64,000 nucleotides of DNA from Anisus vortex (taxonomy: Eukaryota; Mollusca; Gastropoda; Planorbidae). This document shows, one piece after another, positions 11,322 through 22,343 of the stretch. The stretch covers positions 12,185,132 through 12,249,131 of the forward strand of contig OX421497.1 in the NCBI GenBank assembly GCA_949126835.1. Direction: 5' to 3'. The translations under genes and the position numbers were made by a program. The notes below the pieces were generated by a model, which did no database searches, was not told the DNA's origin, and was given only the letters and a program-made list of their open reading frames with translations. Positions within the stretch are counted from its first letter, which is position 1. Every line of letters begins with the position of its first letter.

Positions 11322-11630
11322 AAATCTAGCATTTTGGTATTTATTTCAACTAGTAATTAAAGGAATAAAATTGTTTATAATAAACAGTTGTAAATAAACA
11401 TCAATTCAATTAATTAATAATTGCATTAAATGTTTAAGTCGACTTACGGAGATTTTTAAAAAACATTAATAATTCCAACAATTACATAATATAATGCCAG
11501 TATATAAGCCTCTTATATTTATTAAAATAATAAAACACATTTTAAAAATGTGTATTAATACAAGCATTAAAAACTCATTTGAATGTAATTAGCATGTAGG
11601 GTATGCGTATCAATTAACGAACGCCTTGTC

Positions 11631-12239
11631 CCTGAATCAGTGACGTATTTAGGCATGTTCCACATGTTCCTATGGAACAGGGGCCTCCACACACCGGAGG
11701 GCCCCCACACATCCAAAAAATAGTTTTTTTAGTCTTTTTTTTGGGGGGGGGCAAATAGAAAAGTGCTTTTGTAGAAGCGCACTATGAAGAACGGTCTTCA
11801 GGGTTGTAAGCTTATGTGATGACTCGTGCCTGAATAATTGTATTGTGCGAAACGTGACCTACTTACTTTCGCGATTCATCACTTGGATGATGGATAATGC
11901 TACGTACTTCCTACTTTCGGTTTGAACATCATTGTTTCTCAAAGCTTAGCTCGCATGGTGAATTAGACGGCTGGTATTGAGCTAGTGTGCAATGTTGAAT
12001 GGGCATGAACGATCAACGTGTCATGTGTCATGTGGAAGCTGTGTTGGCATATGTCCGTAGAGCTGCAGAATGTTTCGCATTGAGTCTGACCTCAACGATC
12101 AGTTGTCCACTGCAATTACACATACTGGAGAAATGTAGGCCTACTCATACGGCTTGTCAAGGTAATACAGTTCATAAGTGAAAGGGTGTTGGCATGCAGA
12201 TTAAGCAAGCAAACTTTTGGTTCGTTTGCAAACCCGTTG
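11631..12239. other. No gene; possible transposon end
   Basis: At about 11641-11715 a GC-rich block (ACAGGGGCCTCCACACACCG then GGAGGGCCCCC) looks like a transposon terminus or small inverted repeat. No partner end was found. Confidence 0.4.
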
Positions 12240-12451
12240 CACCAAATTGATCGTAGGGCCTGTGGAGTAGCGGTCACCAGTTTCCTGTGGCCAGGGCAAA
12301 CTAGGGGACTGTGTTGCCAGCACAAATATATTTACTTTACCCCAACTGACGCAAGGTACTTATAAGAGCTGCACTAGCATGCACCAGGATTTGAACCCAG
12401 AACCTCCGGTACGCCATCCGAACGCGCTGCCGCTCTCAGCAGTGCCCCTAA
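12240..12451 (-). mobile_element. SINE-1 copy, minus strand
   Basis: The reversed B box GGATTTGAACCC is at about 12390, and the head ends in CAGTGCCCC near 12448. Body landmarks (ACCAGTTTCCTGTGGCC, ACTTTACCCCAACT) are present. The 3' tail is damaged. Confidence 0.75.
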
Positions 12452-12491
12452 TTATTCGATAAACAAGAACCAATTCGTACATATTATATCT

Positions 12492-12726
12492 TTATATATA
12501 TAATTGGATGTTTGTGTCAATTTCGATGACACTCTGTCATTTTGAAGACACGTGACCTTATTGTCGTATAATTAACTTTTGCGTGTACTCTGTATTGTAC
12601 TAGTTAGAATCTCCTCCTAACACCAGAGGGACCTGGGTTCGATTCTCCTCAGGGTAGTATTTATTGTATTTCTATTTGTAAGGTAGGCTAATTGTTAGCC
12701 CGTACAAAGCCGGGCAATTTATCTAG
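12492..12726 (+). mobile_element. Helitron-like element with tRNA-like B box, copy b
   Basis: It starts after an AT repeat with AATTGGATG and contains GAAGACACGTGACCTTATTG as in copy c. A B-box-like GGGTTCGATTCTCC sits at about 12635. It ends in a hairpin GCCCG-TACAAAGC-CGGGC (12698-12715), then AATTTAT and CTAG before T, the Helitron 3' signature. It has no coding capacity. Confidence 0.6.
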
Positions 12727-13613
12727 TTTATTATATTTTACGTTCCTGATATTATCGAGATATCACTTTTTGAAAAAGAAATGGGTTTAGCTGAAAACAA
12801 AACCGTATAGAATACTTAATGTAAGTTCTAGCAGTGTGAATCCGGTGCCAACCCATAATTTTGTAAGATTATTGTCTTTTTACATTTTCCTCCATTTTGC
12901 ATTTTCCGGCAGCCCACTTGGAGAAGTCGTAATTCAACGTCTTGAACTGAAACCTCTCAAGGAATTAACGACATCCATTTAAAAAAGACGGCCTCTTAAT
13001 TAAGGGCCATTTTAATGAAAAGCAAATTTCCCTTGAAAAACAAAAACAAAAAGCCCTGCGCGTAAGCGAGTTCACACACACAACACAAAACACCCTTCAA
13101 TGTAGACACTAATTTCTACAGTATTCTTCAACAAGGATAGAATTTTAAAGTGGTGAAAGCGCTCAAGATAAATTGATTATGTTGATAATGTTGATACAGT
13201 TTCCAGAATTTTTAACAATGAAAAAGTTAGGTTTCCCTTTTAGATCATTTAAGTACAAAAGGGTGAGTAAAATACTATTCGCCAGCTTCTACGTGCGTAT
13301 TGCGTGGCTAATGCAATGACCAGTTTGACTTTTATTTTCCTGAGCGGAAAACAACTGGCACTTGTCATAGGTAAGCCAGGCAACTATACGACGATCTTCT
13401 TTTACAGGTAAGGGAATTCTGTTTAGCCTGGACCGGAAATTAGAGTATTTACAACAAGACCTGGGATTGACACACATTAAGGTCAACTAGAGCACAATTT
13501 GTTTTTAGATCATTATAAAACAAAAGCCTCATCATAGTTTTATAGTATAATAAACACAACTTAAAATGTAATTTAAATGATGATGGTTACGTACTTCATA
13601 CACATCTCATATT
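12727..13613. other. No gene seen
   Basis: AT-rich unique sequence. The 65-codon minus-strand ORF at 13289-13486 is unrecognised. Confidence 0.5.
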
Positions 13614-13998
13614 ATGTTGTGTAGATTATGCCAAAGATGCGTCAGAGGCTTAGTTAAGATCACTTATAGAGACCGTGTTGCAAATGAAGAAGCTTATCGC
13701 TTAACGAAAACGCGCCCACTATCGACGTCGATAACGGAACGTTGCCTCAAATTTGCCGGCCACATAATCCCCCAGCCCCAATCATTGGCTACCCCCTGCA
13801 CGGCAACCAGATGGCGTCCGCCCAACGGACGGCTCGGACAGGGGCGACCTAAAACAACATGGCGTACAGCGATCGCCGATAACCTCCACTCTGTTGCTAT
13901 CAACTGGGTCGACATCAGTGCCGTTACAGCAGTGGCTACGGATAGAGCTCGCTGGAAAACTAGCATTGCCCGGGGCTATTCAGTCTGCAACGGATGAG
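13614..13998 (+). pseudogene. Second non-LTR retrotransposon ORF2 C-terminal fragment
   Basis: An open stretch of 127 codons reads VKITYRDRVANEEAYR, then CLKFAGHII, then LGQGRPKTTWRTAIADN, then a D-R-A-R-W segment before a stop. This is the usual closing pattern of RTE/Jockey-type ORF2 proteins (W-x-GH, RGRP-x-x-TWRR, DR-x-x-W). Both ends are truncated and no RT catalytic motif is present. A partial SINE-1 follows closely. Confidence 0.7.
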
Positions 13999-14022
13999 CG
14001 TCACGTACCAAATGGAATTGTA

Positions 14023-14160
14023 TCGAAAGTCAGGGGGTTCGAAGCGAGGATCTGAGAGGTCCCCATGGTTCTACCCACCTCTGATTGGTACGTGACATTA
14101 GCTTTGTCAAAAAAATAAATGTTATGGTAGCTGGACACTGTGTTGGTCACTTAATCGTAC
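14023..14160 (+). mobile_element. SINE-1 fragment, degenerate
   Basis: A B-box remnant (GGGGTTCGAAGC) is near 14035. The landmarks CTACCCACCTCTGATTGGTACG and GGACACTGTGTTGG are recognisable. The tail is absent. Confidence 0.6.
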
Positions 14161-14344
14161 ACTTGAGGCTGTACCATCATGTCTTCATCGACTTTGTTTC
14201 AGATCGAATATTTGTTGTAGTTTTTTTCAGGGAAATAAGATTCTCTTGCTATCTGAGAGACATAGCCACATAATCAGTGTATCATACACAAAGTTGTCAA
14301 AACCTTGTTTAAAAGTATTTTAAGGTGTCATTGTTATTGTCGTT

Positions 14345-14420
14345 TCGCTTTTATGAGCGTGCTGAGCATGCTTTGAGCATGGAGTGAGGCGCTTTACAAA
14401 TGACCTTATTATTATTAATT
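14345..14420 (+). repeat. Non-LTR retrotransposon 3' tail
   Basis: GAGCGTGCTGAGCATGC and GGCGCTTTACAAATGACC are followed by (ATT)n. The same pattern closes the LINE fragment at 60021-60350. No coding sequence is attached. Confidence 0.55.
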
Positions 14421-15822
14421 AAATGTAATATGGGAAGCAAGGAGCCCGTATGGTGATTTCGCGACTGCGAATCCATCCGTATTCCAACTTTAATAAAAAA
14501 AGGAATGATTACAGACAATCAGAAAAAATTCCATTTGAAACAAATGATAAACTGAGAAGACTGGGCAGAGATTATCCGGACCAGGAGCTTTAACGCAGTG
14601 TCAGGTCGTCATGCTCTGACAGCTCTTTAAATCCGGTCTCCGGTCACTTTAATCCTACCCTTGCACCAGACGAATAAAGCAGTTGGGGTTTTAGAAACAA
14701 TTGAGTGTGTGTATGGGGGGGGGGGGAAGGGTTAGTCCTGGTGCATCGGATGAAGACATTACAAAAATAATTTCACGGTCTTGCATATCAAGCTAGTTGT
14801 TATTGTAATGACAAGAGCAATTATTTTAATGGGTATAAGGAAATCGTACAGTCGAGTGAATCTGAAAACGGAACAAAATAAGTTGACTTTACTGACATTT
14901 TTTTAAGGACAACAAGAATGATTTCCCCAATAATATTACTGATCGAGTTGTTAGTTCCTTTATAACCGTTAACACCATATTGTCACAGACAAAATAAGTT
15001 CGACCATTCCCAATAAGTAACGGGTAAATACCACATTATAAATATACTAGGAGTTATGCACGTCAAAATGACGGGTTTTCACATTGTCGTGTTTTTCTGT
15101 ACTGGGTTTTCCCGTACTGCGAATAAGGAAGAAAATATAAAAATATGATTTCTTAATGCCATTATTAACACAACATTTTAAAATATTTCTTTCTGATGGT
15201 AGCCTCACTCGAAATTCCATTAGCGACTTGCTAGCCATTGCTAGACAACATACTTTAACAAAATAGAATATAATATTCAAGACTACAGTTAACGTAGATG
15301 TGAAAACTAACAACTGCATAATCAAACACACCTTAATGTCATGATCGCTATTAGCTATAGACTATTAATGATTGCGCAAAGCTCGAGGGTAAATCTAGAA
15401 GAAGTAGTATCTACATACATATTGATTATAATATTATTATTTAAAGGCAATGAAATGCGATAGAACTGCCATCAAATGATCAGTGATTTTTTTTTAAATT
15501 CCAATACTCATTTATTTATGTATGTGTGTGTGTGTGTGTTTGTGTTGAAGTGAGGGGTGGGGGTTAGTGTGTGTGTGTGTAAGGAAAAGTCTTCGTAACA
15601 GAACTATGTATGTGTATATCATATACTTATATAAGTATATCCCAAAATTACACGTATATTGATCAAAACCTACCTGTAAATCTATCGTAATCTATCGATA
15701 TGTAAATCAGTAAAGATCTATATATAAAATGTAGAAATTCATCTGAATCTATCAGAATCTATATACAAATATATCACAATACATTACATATGGGCCTTTA
15801 TGTGAAGTGAAAGGGAAAACCT
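14421..15822. other. Probable intron of the GPCR gene; no further exon seen
   Basis: It lies immediately downstream (minus strand) of the GPCR exon. No TM2-TM3 exon was recognised. It contains a G9 run near 14715, (TG)n at 15520-15580 and degenerate ATCTAT text at 15680-15770. Confidence 0.5.
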
Positions 15823-15828
15823 ACTTAC
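15823..15828 (-). other. 5' splice donor of the GPCR exon
   Basis: On the minus strand the exon end TTTCG is followed by GTAAGT, a perfect metazoan donor. It splits a glycine codon after its first base (phase 1). Without splicing the frame stops two codons later. Confidence 0.85.
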
Positions 15829-16108
15829 CGAAAGATATCAGCAGTAGATCCGAAACGGCCAAGCTGAACAGGTAATAGTTGGTCGTGGTCTGCATAGAGT
15901 GGGACCTCGCTATGACCAGGCAGGTGCAGATGTTGCCTACCATGCCGGACAGGAAGATGATCGAGTAGACCAAGGTCAGGACCACCACAGAGACCATATC
16001 CTTCCTCTTGGGGCCCAGCTGTTCGAGCAGACGCAGGTCAACGTCTGCCGTCACGTTCTGGTAGATATCCAGCGTCTGGTTCAGGACGTATGTCTCCAAG
16101 GAATCCAT
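15829..16108 (-). CDS. First coding exon of a neuropeptide GPCR (pyrokinin/CAPA/neuromedin U receptor-like)
   Basis: The exon encodes 93 complete residues plus one base. Residues 1-37 are extracellular with sequons N10-Q-T and N18-V-T. TM1 spans about residues 38-66 with the conserved G58-N59 (N1.50). The first intracellular loop follows, then TM2 begins with TNYYLFSLAVSDLLLI, where D87 is D2.50. The TNYYLFSLAVSDLL block is typical of PRXamide/neuromedin U-type receptors, which signal through Gq at the plasma membrane on binding amidated peptides. An in-frame TGA six bases before the ATG fixes the start. The frame ends at a phase-1 donor soon after the SD motif, a place where related receptor genes often have an intron. 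TM3 and DRY are not in view, so subfamily is uncertain; ghrelin/TRH-type receptors are the alternatives. Confidence 0.85.
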
Positions 16109-17000
16109 GGATCACCTCGCTGGATTCATGGGCTGATCAACGTCTGACGTAATCCACGAAATAAACAACAACCCAACAACAACTTTAGTTTTCAAGAAAA
16201 GACTTAAACTGTATGTATTTTAGTGGTTCCTGTAAATACAGACGCAACCACGAAAACTACTGGAGCTGGTACAATTGTGTTAAGCATAGCTACACTAAAG
16301 TTCACAAACTTAAAGCTTCAGTTGGGGAGATAACTGTTCTCTAAAAGCTAAGGCTGTGTTTCGGGACGAACGTAAAACACAACTAGTACCGTTTAAATAT
16401 GTTTCATTGTTTTAAAAACAATTACATGGACGGAAAATACCGGTGATTTAAACTTGAAAGATTATCAATTAATCCTGGTCGATAATCATAGACAAGACTA
16501 TTGTGATCATTCTTACTGTGACTATTTACTTATAAAACACCATAGTAACACATTATTGTCTAAAATCCTATTGGTTGCATTTAGGAGCAAATGTGGCTCG
16601 TTTTCATCTGTTCACAATTCCTATCCTTTCAAACTAGCCAATCAAAAATGGTGTTTTTCGTTCCTCCTTCTCTAGCTTGCAAAAATAAATTTGCGAAGTC
16701 CATCAGCCGATAGACATCTGAAATGAAATGAATGACAACATTTTATCTTTGAACAATATTACATTTTAACTTAAAAGAAAAATGAATTGCGAACATATCA
16801 ATATTTGATCAAATATCTATACAATGTTATGGAAATATTTTTTTTAAAGATACGAATTTGACATAATGAATCACTGGTGTATTACAAATCCAAAAAGGAA
16901 TATTTTCTGTTCTGAAACTTATATAAGGCTTATAGTGAAATAGTTAATAGGTGAATACGTGAAATGGTAAAAAAGAAAAAAGTGTAATATTGACATAGTT
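16109..17000. other. Upstream of the GPCR exon; no gene seen
   Basis: Presumed 5' UTR/intron/promoter side of the receptor gene (minus strand). No obvious TATA or initiator could be assigned. The ORFs here are unrecognised. Confidence 0.4.
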
Positions 17001-17546
17001 AAATAGGAAAAAGTGAAACAGGAAATAGTGAAATAAGAAATAGTGAAACAGCAAATAGTGAAATAGGAAATAGTGAAACAGGAAATAGTGAAATAGGAAA
17101 TAGTGAAATAGGAATTATTGAAATAGGAAATAGTGAAACAGCTAATAGTGAAATAGGAAATAGTGAAATACGAAAAAGTGAAACAGCAAATAGTGAAATA
17201 GGAAATAGTGAAACAGGAAATAGTGAAATAGGAAATAGTGAAACAGGAAATAGTGAAACAGAAAATAGTGAAACAGGAAATAGTGAAATAGGAAATAGTG
17301 AAATAGGAAATAGTGAAACAGGAAATAGTGAAACAGGAAATAGTGAAACAGGAAATAGTGAAACAGGAAATATTGAAATAGGAAATAGTGAAACAGGAAA
17401 TAGTGAAACAGGAAATAGTGAAACAGGAAATAGTGAAACAGGAAATAGTGAAATAGGAAATAGTGAAACAGGAAATAGTGAAAAAGGAAATAGTAAAACA
17501 GCAAATAGTGAAATAGGAAATAGTGAAACAGGAAATAGTGCAATAG
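17001..17546. repeat. 15-bp minisatellite (GAAATAGTGAAACAG/GAAATAGTGAAATAG)
   Basis: About 36 units run head to tail, mostly alternating between two variants that differ at one base (AAACAG or AAATAG). The plus strand is strongly purine-rich. Because 15 is a multiple of three, the minus strand reads as a 5-residue repeat over 204 and 133 codons; these are not genes. Confidence 0.95.
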
Positions 17547-17740
17547 TAAAACTATTAAAAGTAAAAAATATAACTATTAAAAATAATTTCAAAAGATTTA
17601 CAACCAACAACATGACTGTACGGGACGATGTGGCCTTAATGAGAAGTATGTGATCATTAAAACACAGTCCACTATGTCATCCATTAGGACCTCACTAGGT
17701 CATAAATCAAAATACCTTTGAGTACGCATTTATATAGGCT

Positions 17741-18158
17741 ACATATAAAATTGGATGTGTCTGTCGATTTCGATGCCAATTGGTCAATATAAAGACACGT
17801 GACCTTATTGACTTATATATAACTTTTCTTGTTTTCACGTGCGAGCTCTTTCTGTAGTATAACTTATAAGTTTTACAGACGTTCCTTCTAGATAGAAGAT
17901 TATTACGACCAATAGGCAAGACGCATGCAGGGCAGCAGAGATCGGTCGGCGGCAGGGATAGAACCCGCAACGTGTCGGTTGACAGTCCGATGAACTAACC
18001 GCAGGACCAACCAATATATATATATATTAGAATCCCCGTCTGAAACCCGGGTGACATGAGTTCGATTCCCACACGGGTAGTATTTTTCTATATTTCATAT
18101 TCTGTAAAAACAGTGTAGGCTTTTTGTTATCCTGTGCAGCGCCGGGCAATTAAGCTAG
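17741..18158 (+). mobile_element. Helitron-like element, copy c, interrupted by SINE-2
   Basis: It opens with AAATTGGATGTGTCTGTCG and carries AAAGACACGTGACCTTATTG as in copy b. A B-box-like GAGTTCGATTCCC is at 18058-18070. It ends GCGCCGGGCAATTAAG then CTAG before T (18155-18158), with AT repeats on both sides. The terminal hairpin is degraded. The SINE-2 at 17872-18013 inserted between the two halves. Confidence 0.6.
17872..18013 (-). mobile_element. SINE-2 copy, minus strand
   Basis: SINE-2 on its own strand has a tRNA-like head (A box near TAGTTCACCGGACTG, B box GGGTTCTAGCCC), then GATCCCTGCCGCCCTGC and GTGGACGTAATAATCTTCTA, and a tail ending ACGTCTGTAAAC. The tail matches the LINE fragment family (see 2051-2390). 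This copy has B box GGGTTCTATCCC and an interrupted body (lost CCAAAACTCC landmark). Confidence 0.8.
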
Positions 18159-19241
18159 TATATATATATAGGGTTAGGGTATTAATAAGTAATATTAATT
18201 TTGTAGGTATTAATAAGTAATAAGTAATAAGTGTTATTGACTAACCCGAACATAGTGCGAATGTGTGTATGGGGAAGGAGGGGGTAGGTGACCACTAATG
18301 AAATACTGCCCCACCTAGTATGTCAATGTCCGCAGTATCCAACAGGTCAGGCCTATATTATTAACGTTCTATTCTTTTTTTTTTGTTCTACTTTTATTGG
18401 ACCAAATAAATAGCAGTTGATTAATTGGGACAACAGCGGCGTCTGTTGACCGCTCTCCACACCCTCCACTTCATACAATTTCATTAACCTCAATAAGTTG
18501 GTTGAAAGGACATTTAGAAGTATTCCATTATTTTTATTTTTATTTAGGTTTTAGTATAGTATGATGTGTTGTTGTTGTTTTCTTAAGGCGTAGCCAAGTT
18601 GTATAGCTGATTGGTTGGAATAATATTTGTGAATGGTACAAAATTGAACGTAAATATTTAAGAATGTGTTCGTTTTGGTAAAAAATGTTATACTTTAAAT
18701 TAATGTTGATATTATGGGTTATATAGAAAGACGGATTAGATGACTGTACGGCAGAAATAAATAGAAACGCTTATGGGTAGCTGGATGGATGGAGTAAGTG
18801 GTAGATCAGTGGATAGATAGATGGATGGTTACAAACAATGATAGAATGGGTAGATGGACATGGATAGATAAAATGGATGAATGAAATGGTTAGAAGGTGG
18901 ATTGGTGAATAGGGGGATGAATAGTGTACGCAATGGTATAAAGCCTGGTGGATAGATGGATATATTGTGTTAATGGATGATGGATATATGTCTAGAGGGT
19001 TAAATGGATGGATTGATAGAATGATTTGATTGCTACATACGTCGACCAGTGAAATATCGTTTTGGTTGGCGAAACAAAACTTAAATGATATTACGCATTA
19101 AATATACAACACAAGTTACAAGTCATATAACAGCAAACTCTATAGCTGCAAAAAAAATAATAAGACAACAACAATGGTTTAGGAACAGCAGTCATTTTCT
19201 CCATCACTAGATCGTTTCAAGGTCTCCTATCATATTAAAAT
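18159..19241. other. No gene; decayed GGAT/GATA repeat
   Basis: At about 18775-19025 a degenerate tetranucleotide text (TGGATGGAT, GATAGATGG) looks like an aged relative of the large array at 53793-57386. A GGGTTAGGG motif at 18170 is too short to call telomeric. Confidence 0.5.
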
Positions 19242-19337
19242 GGGGTACGGTGGACGAGCGGTCCTGGGTTCAAATCCTGGTAAACGATGCTTCATGGGCC
19301 CTATGATCAATTTGGTCCAAATGGTACTTTACTTTTA
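19242..19337 (+). mobile_element. SINE-1 copy with internal deletion
   Basis: It has a head with B box GGTTCAAATCC joined directly to the tail part (CTATGATCAATTTGGTCC to GGTACTTTACTTTTA), so about 170 bp of the body is missing. Confidence 0.75.
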
Positions 19338-20384
19338 TCATAATAAAGACAAAAAAAATATGTATAAATATATATATATGACTCTATGTACGTGCCAATA
19401 GCAGAGGACATATTGGATGTCACATCACCTTGGGGATAGACCATTATTTATCTATGACGAGGCTACGCCGCGTGGGCTTTTAATGTCCAAAATTCGGGGA
19501 GGGCGAACGACGAGATGCTGGGAATGGGGGGAGGGGGGAGGAACTGCAGACCGAGGCGTAATCGAAATTTAAAACACACACACGATAAACAATGCAGGCA
19601 CAAAGTGGGAAAATGGAGGTGAATGGGTGCATCATAGAATATACAGTGGAGTGCGGTGGGGGGAGGGGGCGAAGGCAGGAGATGCTAAAGGCAATGTTTG
19701 TTGTAATTACGCTTATCGTGTTTTTTTTCTTTATATAAAGGTCAATAACTATATAAACTATAAAGAAAAAGAAGCATCTTAAAGACCAGACTATCGACAT
19801 TGTATGGATTTGACTGTTTGGTGGACTGGTGCTATCTTCTTTATCTACAACTATACTATGGACCAGAAGAATCTGCAAACAGTAGATTCATTCGCTGAGA
19901 TGAATTAGGGTACACTCTGAGGATGATGATACGTTATTAGCTGCCCCAAATAGCATTAAACAAAATCAAAAATACATACACTTAGTAAAAATAACGCCCT
20001 AACAAAAATAAATTAACTTTAACACTTTTAGATAATGCAATGTGTTAATTCGTTCATTAATAGGTTTACTAATACACTACTTGAGGTCTGCTCTGAATAA
20101 TAGTAATTAGTGATGTAGAGAATATAACATAGATCGCTTATTGCACAAACAGTTATGTAAAAAAAGGCTCCAACTTCCAGTAGAGCAAAATGACATTGGT
20201 CAGAACAAACATGAAGTGTAAGAAAAGAAAATATTTTAGGTCAGCGTAATACAGATCTTATATAACTTCCTCAAACCTAATCACCAGGAAGTCGTTATTT
20301 TCAATAAATAAATGTTATATTTAATTATGTTCAAAAAAGTTTTTGCTAATAATTAAAAGTAATAACTGATTCCAATATAAAAAA
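19338..20384. other. No gene seen
   Basis: A minus-strand ORF of 132 codons (19480-19878) is rich in Ser/Pro/Cys from CT-rich text and has no domain I recognise. The rest is AT-rich. Confidence 0.45.
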
Positions 20385-20470
20385 TAATAATAATTATATT
20401 TGTATAGCGCTGCCAACAAACATAATGTAAGCTCAGAGCGTACTTAGCATTGAGCAAACAAACACGGATC
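20385..20470 (-). repeat. Probable non-LTR retrotransposon 3' tail, minus strand
   Basis: On the minus strand GGCAGCGCTATACAAATATA is followed by (ATT)n, the usual form of a CR1/L2-like 3' end in invertebrates. No adjoining coding remnant could be read with confidence. Confidence 0.45.
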
Positions 20471-21595
20471 TAATTCTCTATGCTAAAAAAAAGGATATAG
20501 AGCTAATTAATAATCTTAATACATTACAAACATAAGACAATTCAAATAAATATAGCATTAACCCACCTAATGTACAAGTAAAACACAACAAAAAAAAAGA
20601 ATATTACAATTACAGATCTCAGAAGTGAGGAGGCGTCAGTTCCCACTATAACCAATACCTTTCATTGGGGATGTTTGCATATTCTACATAACAGGTGAGA
20701 TTTACCGTAATTAATCAGACTTTTAGTAGTCTAAGTGTCCACCTCCTCAATTTTTTTCCGTAGGCCTACGTTCCCTTAATTCGAAAGGTGTAATCATTGA
20801 ACAGGAAGTGCCAAATTTCTTTTCTTTTTTTTTAAATACTTATAGATGGTTTCATTTCTTCTTCGTTCTCAAAAGGTATGATTTGGAGGATTTAGACAAC
20901 AATTCTAATAATTGTGATACACAGCGCCGTGGCTGTCAGTTGATGTAGTCCACCATACCTGTCATTGAAGGCAGCTTCCTGGGGCCGGGGTAGAGTGGTA
21001 GGGGGTGCAGGCCTGGAGGACATGTTCCGTATTTCCGGAGGCTTATGATTTCACATTTAAACGTTACGTGTCTATATTATACATTGAAGTTTACATACGT
21101 TCTTTCGTAACAAAAGCATTAGTGTGGGAAAAGCTTGTGTCTTGTTAACAAATTCTAACGTCACATTTTCTTTCATTAAACCATTTCACACTTGTTTGAT
21201 TTACATTCTCCTAAATTGTGAGAGAAAGGAAAGATATTTATTTAGGGGTATTTCTAAATGATGACCTTGACCTCGTTGACTTGGTTTTGGGGTGAAAACA
21301 ATTAAGAAAACCCTTTGCAAATGGAAGGCCGAATGAAGATATCCGTCACCAGTTTCCGGTCTTCTAAATGCCAGAAAAAAAAAGACATGAGACGAAAAAA
21401 AAAACATACACACACTTATACGTATAAAAATGACGAGAATATTATGAAAATTAAGCTTCAAAATAGCAAATGACTCTCAAAATAAAATTAAGGTCATAAA
21501 AATAAAATATTTTTAAAATGTCCATACATAATTAAACAAGGTAGTCTATTTTTTTTTTCACAATTAGTTTTTAAAGTTATATTTTATCTTAGCTT
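20471..21595. other. No gene seen
   Basis: AT-rich with short A- and T-runs. An 86-codon minus ORF at 21201-21461 is unrecognised. Confidence 0.45.
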
Positions 21596-21722
21596 ATAAA
21601 AGAATATTACGTCCACTGGGCCCAAAACTCCCGCAGGGCGGCAGGGATCGGTCGGCGGCAGGGCTAGAACCCGCGACGTGCCGGTTAACAGTCCGGTGAA
21701 CTAACCGCACGACCAGCCGGCC
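21596..21722 (-). mobile_element. SINE-2 copy, minus strand
   Basis: The best preserved head: GGTCGTGCGGTTAGTTCACC and B box GGGTTCTAGCCC are clear on the minus strand. The far 3' tail is cut after ACGTAATATTC. Confidence 0.85.
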
Positions 21723-22343
21723 TCACTATATGATAAATATGTGTGGACCTTTCGGAAAGTTAAGCAAAACAAAAAAAAATCAAGAACAGGGGCCAGAACT
21801 CAAGACGTCAAATAAATGGAAACAGTATAAAGAAATAAAAATGAAAGCCCATCATTAAAATTTGGGGAAAGCGAAGATTTCCTGAAATCAAATGATGTTT
21901 TAAAACCTGGATCTACTTTTTTGTTTTGTTTTTTTCAATCTAAATCTCTTCTTTCGTTCTCCCAGACATTCGCCATGCATTCTTATTCCTGCAAGGAAGA
22001 TGGAGTAGATTATTTCATTTACAGCTTGTCTACATTGTAATGAGTGTCAACGTTGGAACTTTTATTTTAGAGATAAGTTGAGAGATAGAGAAGGTGGGGG
22101 GAGATTGGGAGTAAGACAGAGTGTTTGTGTGTGTTTTTAAAGAGAAAGGAAGAGGAAGAAGTAAAAGAACGAGAGAAAATGTTAATGAAAAAGAAAGTTG
22201 TTATTGTTATAATTTGTGTATTTCCTGTTTAAATAGTTTTCCTGTTGTATTTAGAATTGTATTGTTGTCATTTAGAGTTATTTATTATAACGGAAATTTT
22301 TTTTTTGCCTACACCAAACATATGTGTTCGTGGAAAACAGAAG
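21723..22343. other. No gene seen
   Basis: AT-rich, with a purine-rich GAGA-type segment at about 22070-22200 that produces the 118-codon ORF at 22121-22477. The last third of that ORF is SINE-1, so it is not a gene. Confidence 0.5.

Larger units (their letters stand above)
9347..11630 (-). mobile_element. hAT-1 remnant, reversed, interrupted by a LINE
   Basis: The end at 9347 reads CATGGGTCGGCAACCTT, followed by GCCAACAGCCTGAAAG as at the right end of the 588-2641 copy. Segments 10100-10300 and 11330-11630 align by eye with one continuous stretch of the copy at 51370-52618, showing that the LINE at 10322-11321 was inserted later. The other hAT end is missing beyond about 11630. Confidence 0.65.

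Noticed and set aside
10641..11397. ORFs of 182, 198 and 250 codons over the 54-bp array
   Set aside because: The array length is a multiple of three and stays open in several frames on both strands; none is the ancestral LINE frame.
16999..17613. Minus-strand ORF of 204 codons with FPVSL repeats
   Set aside because: Caused by the 15-bp minisatellite.
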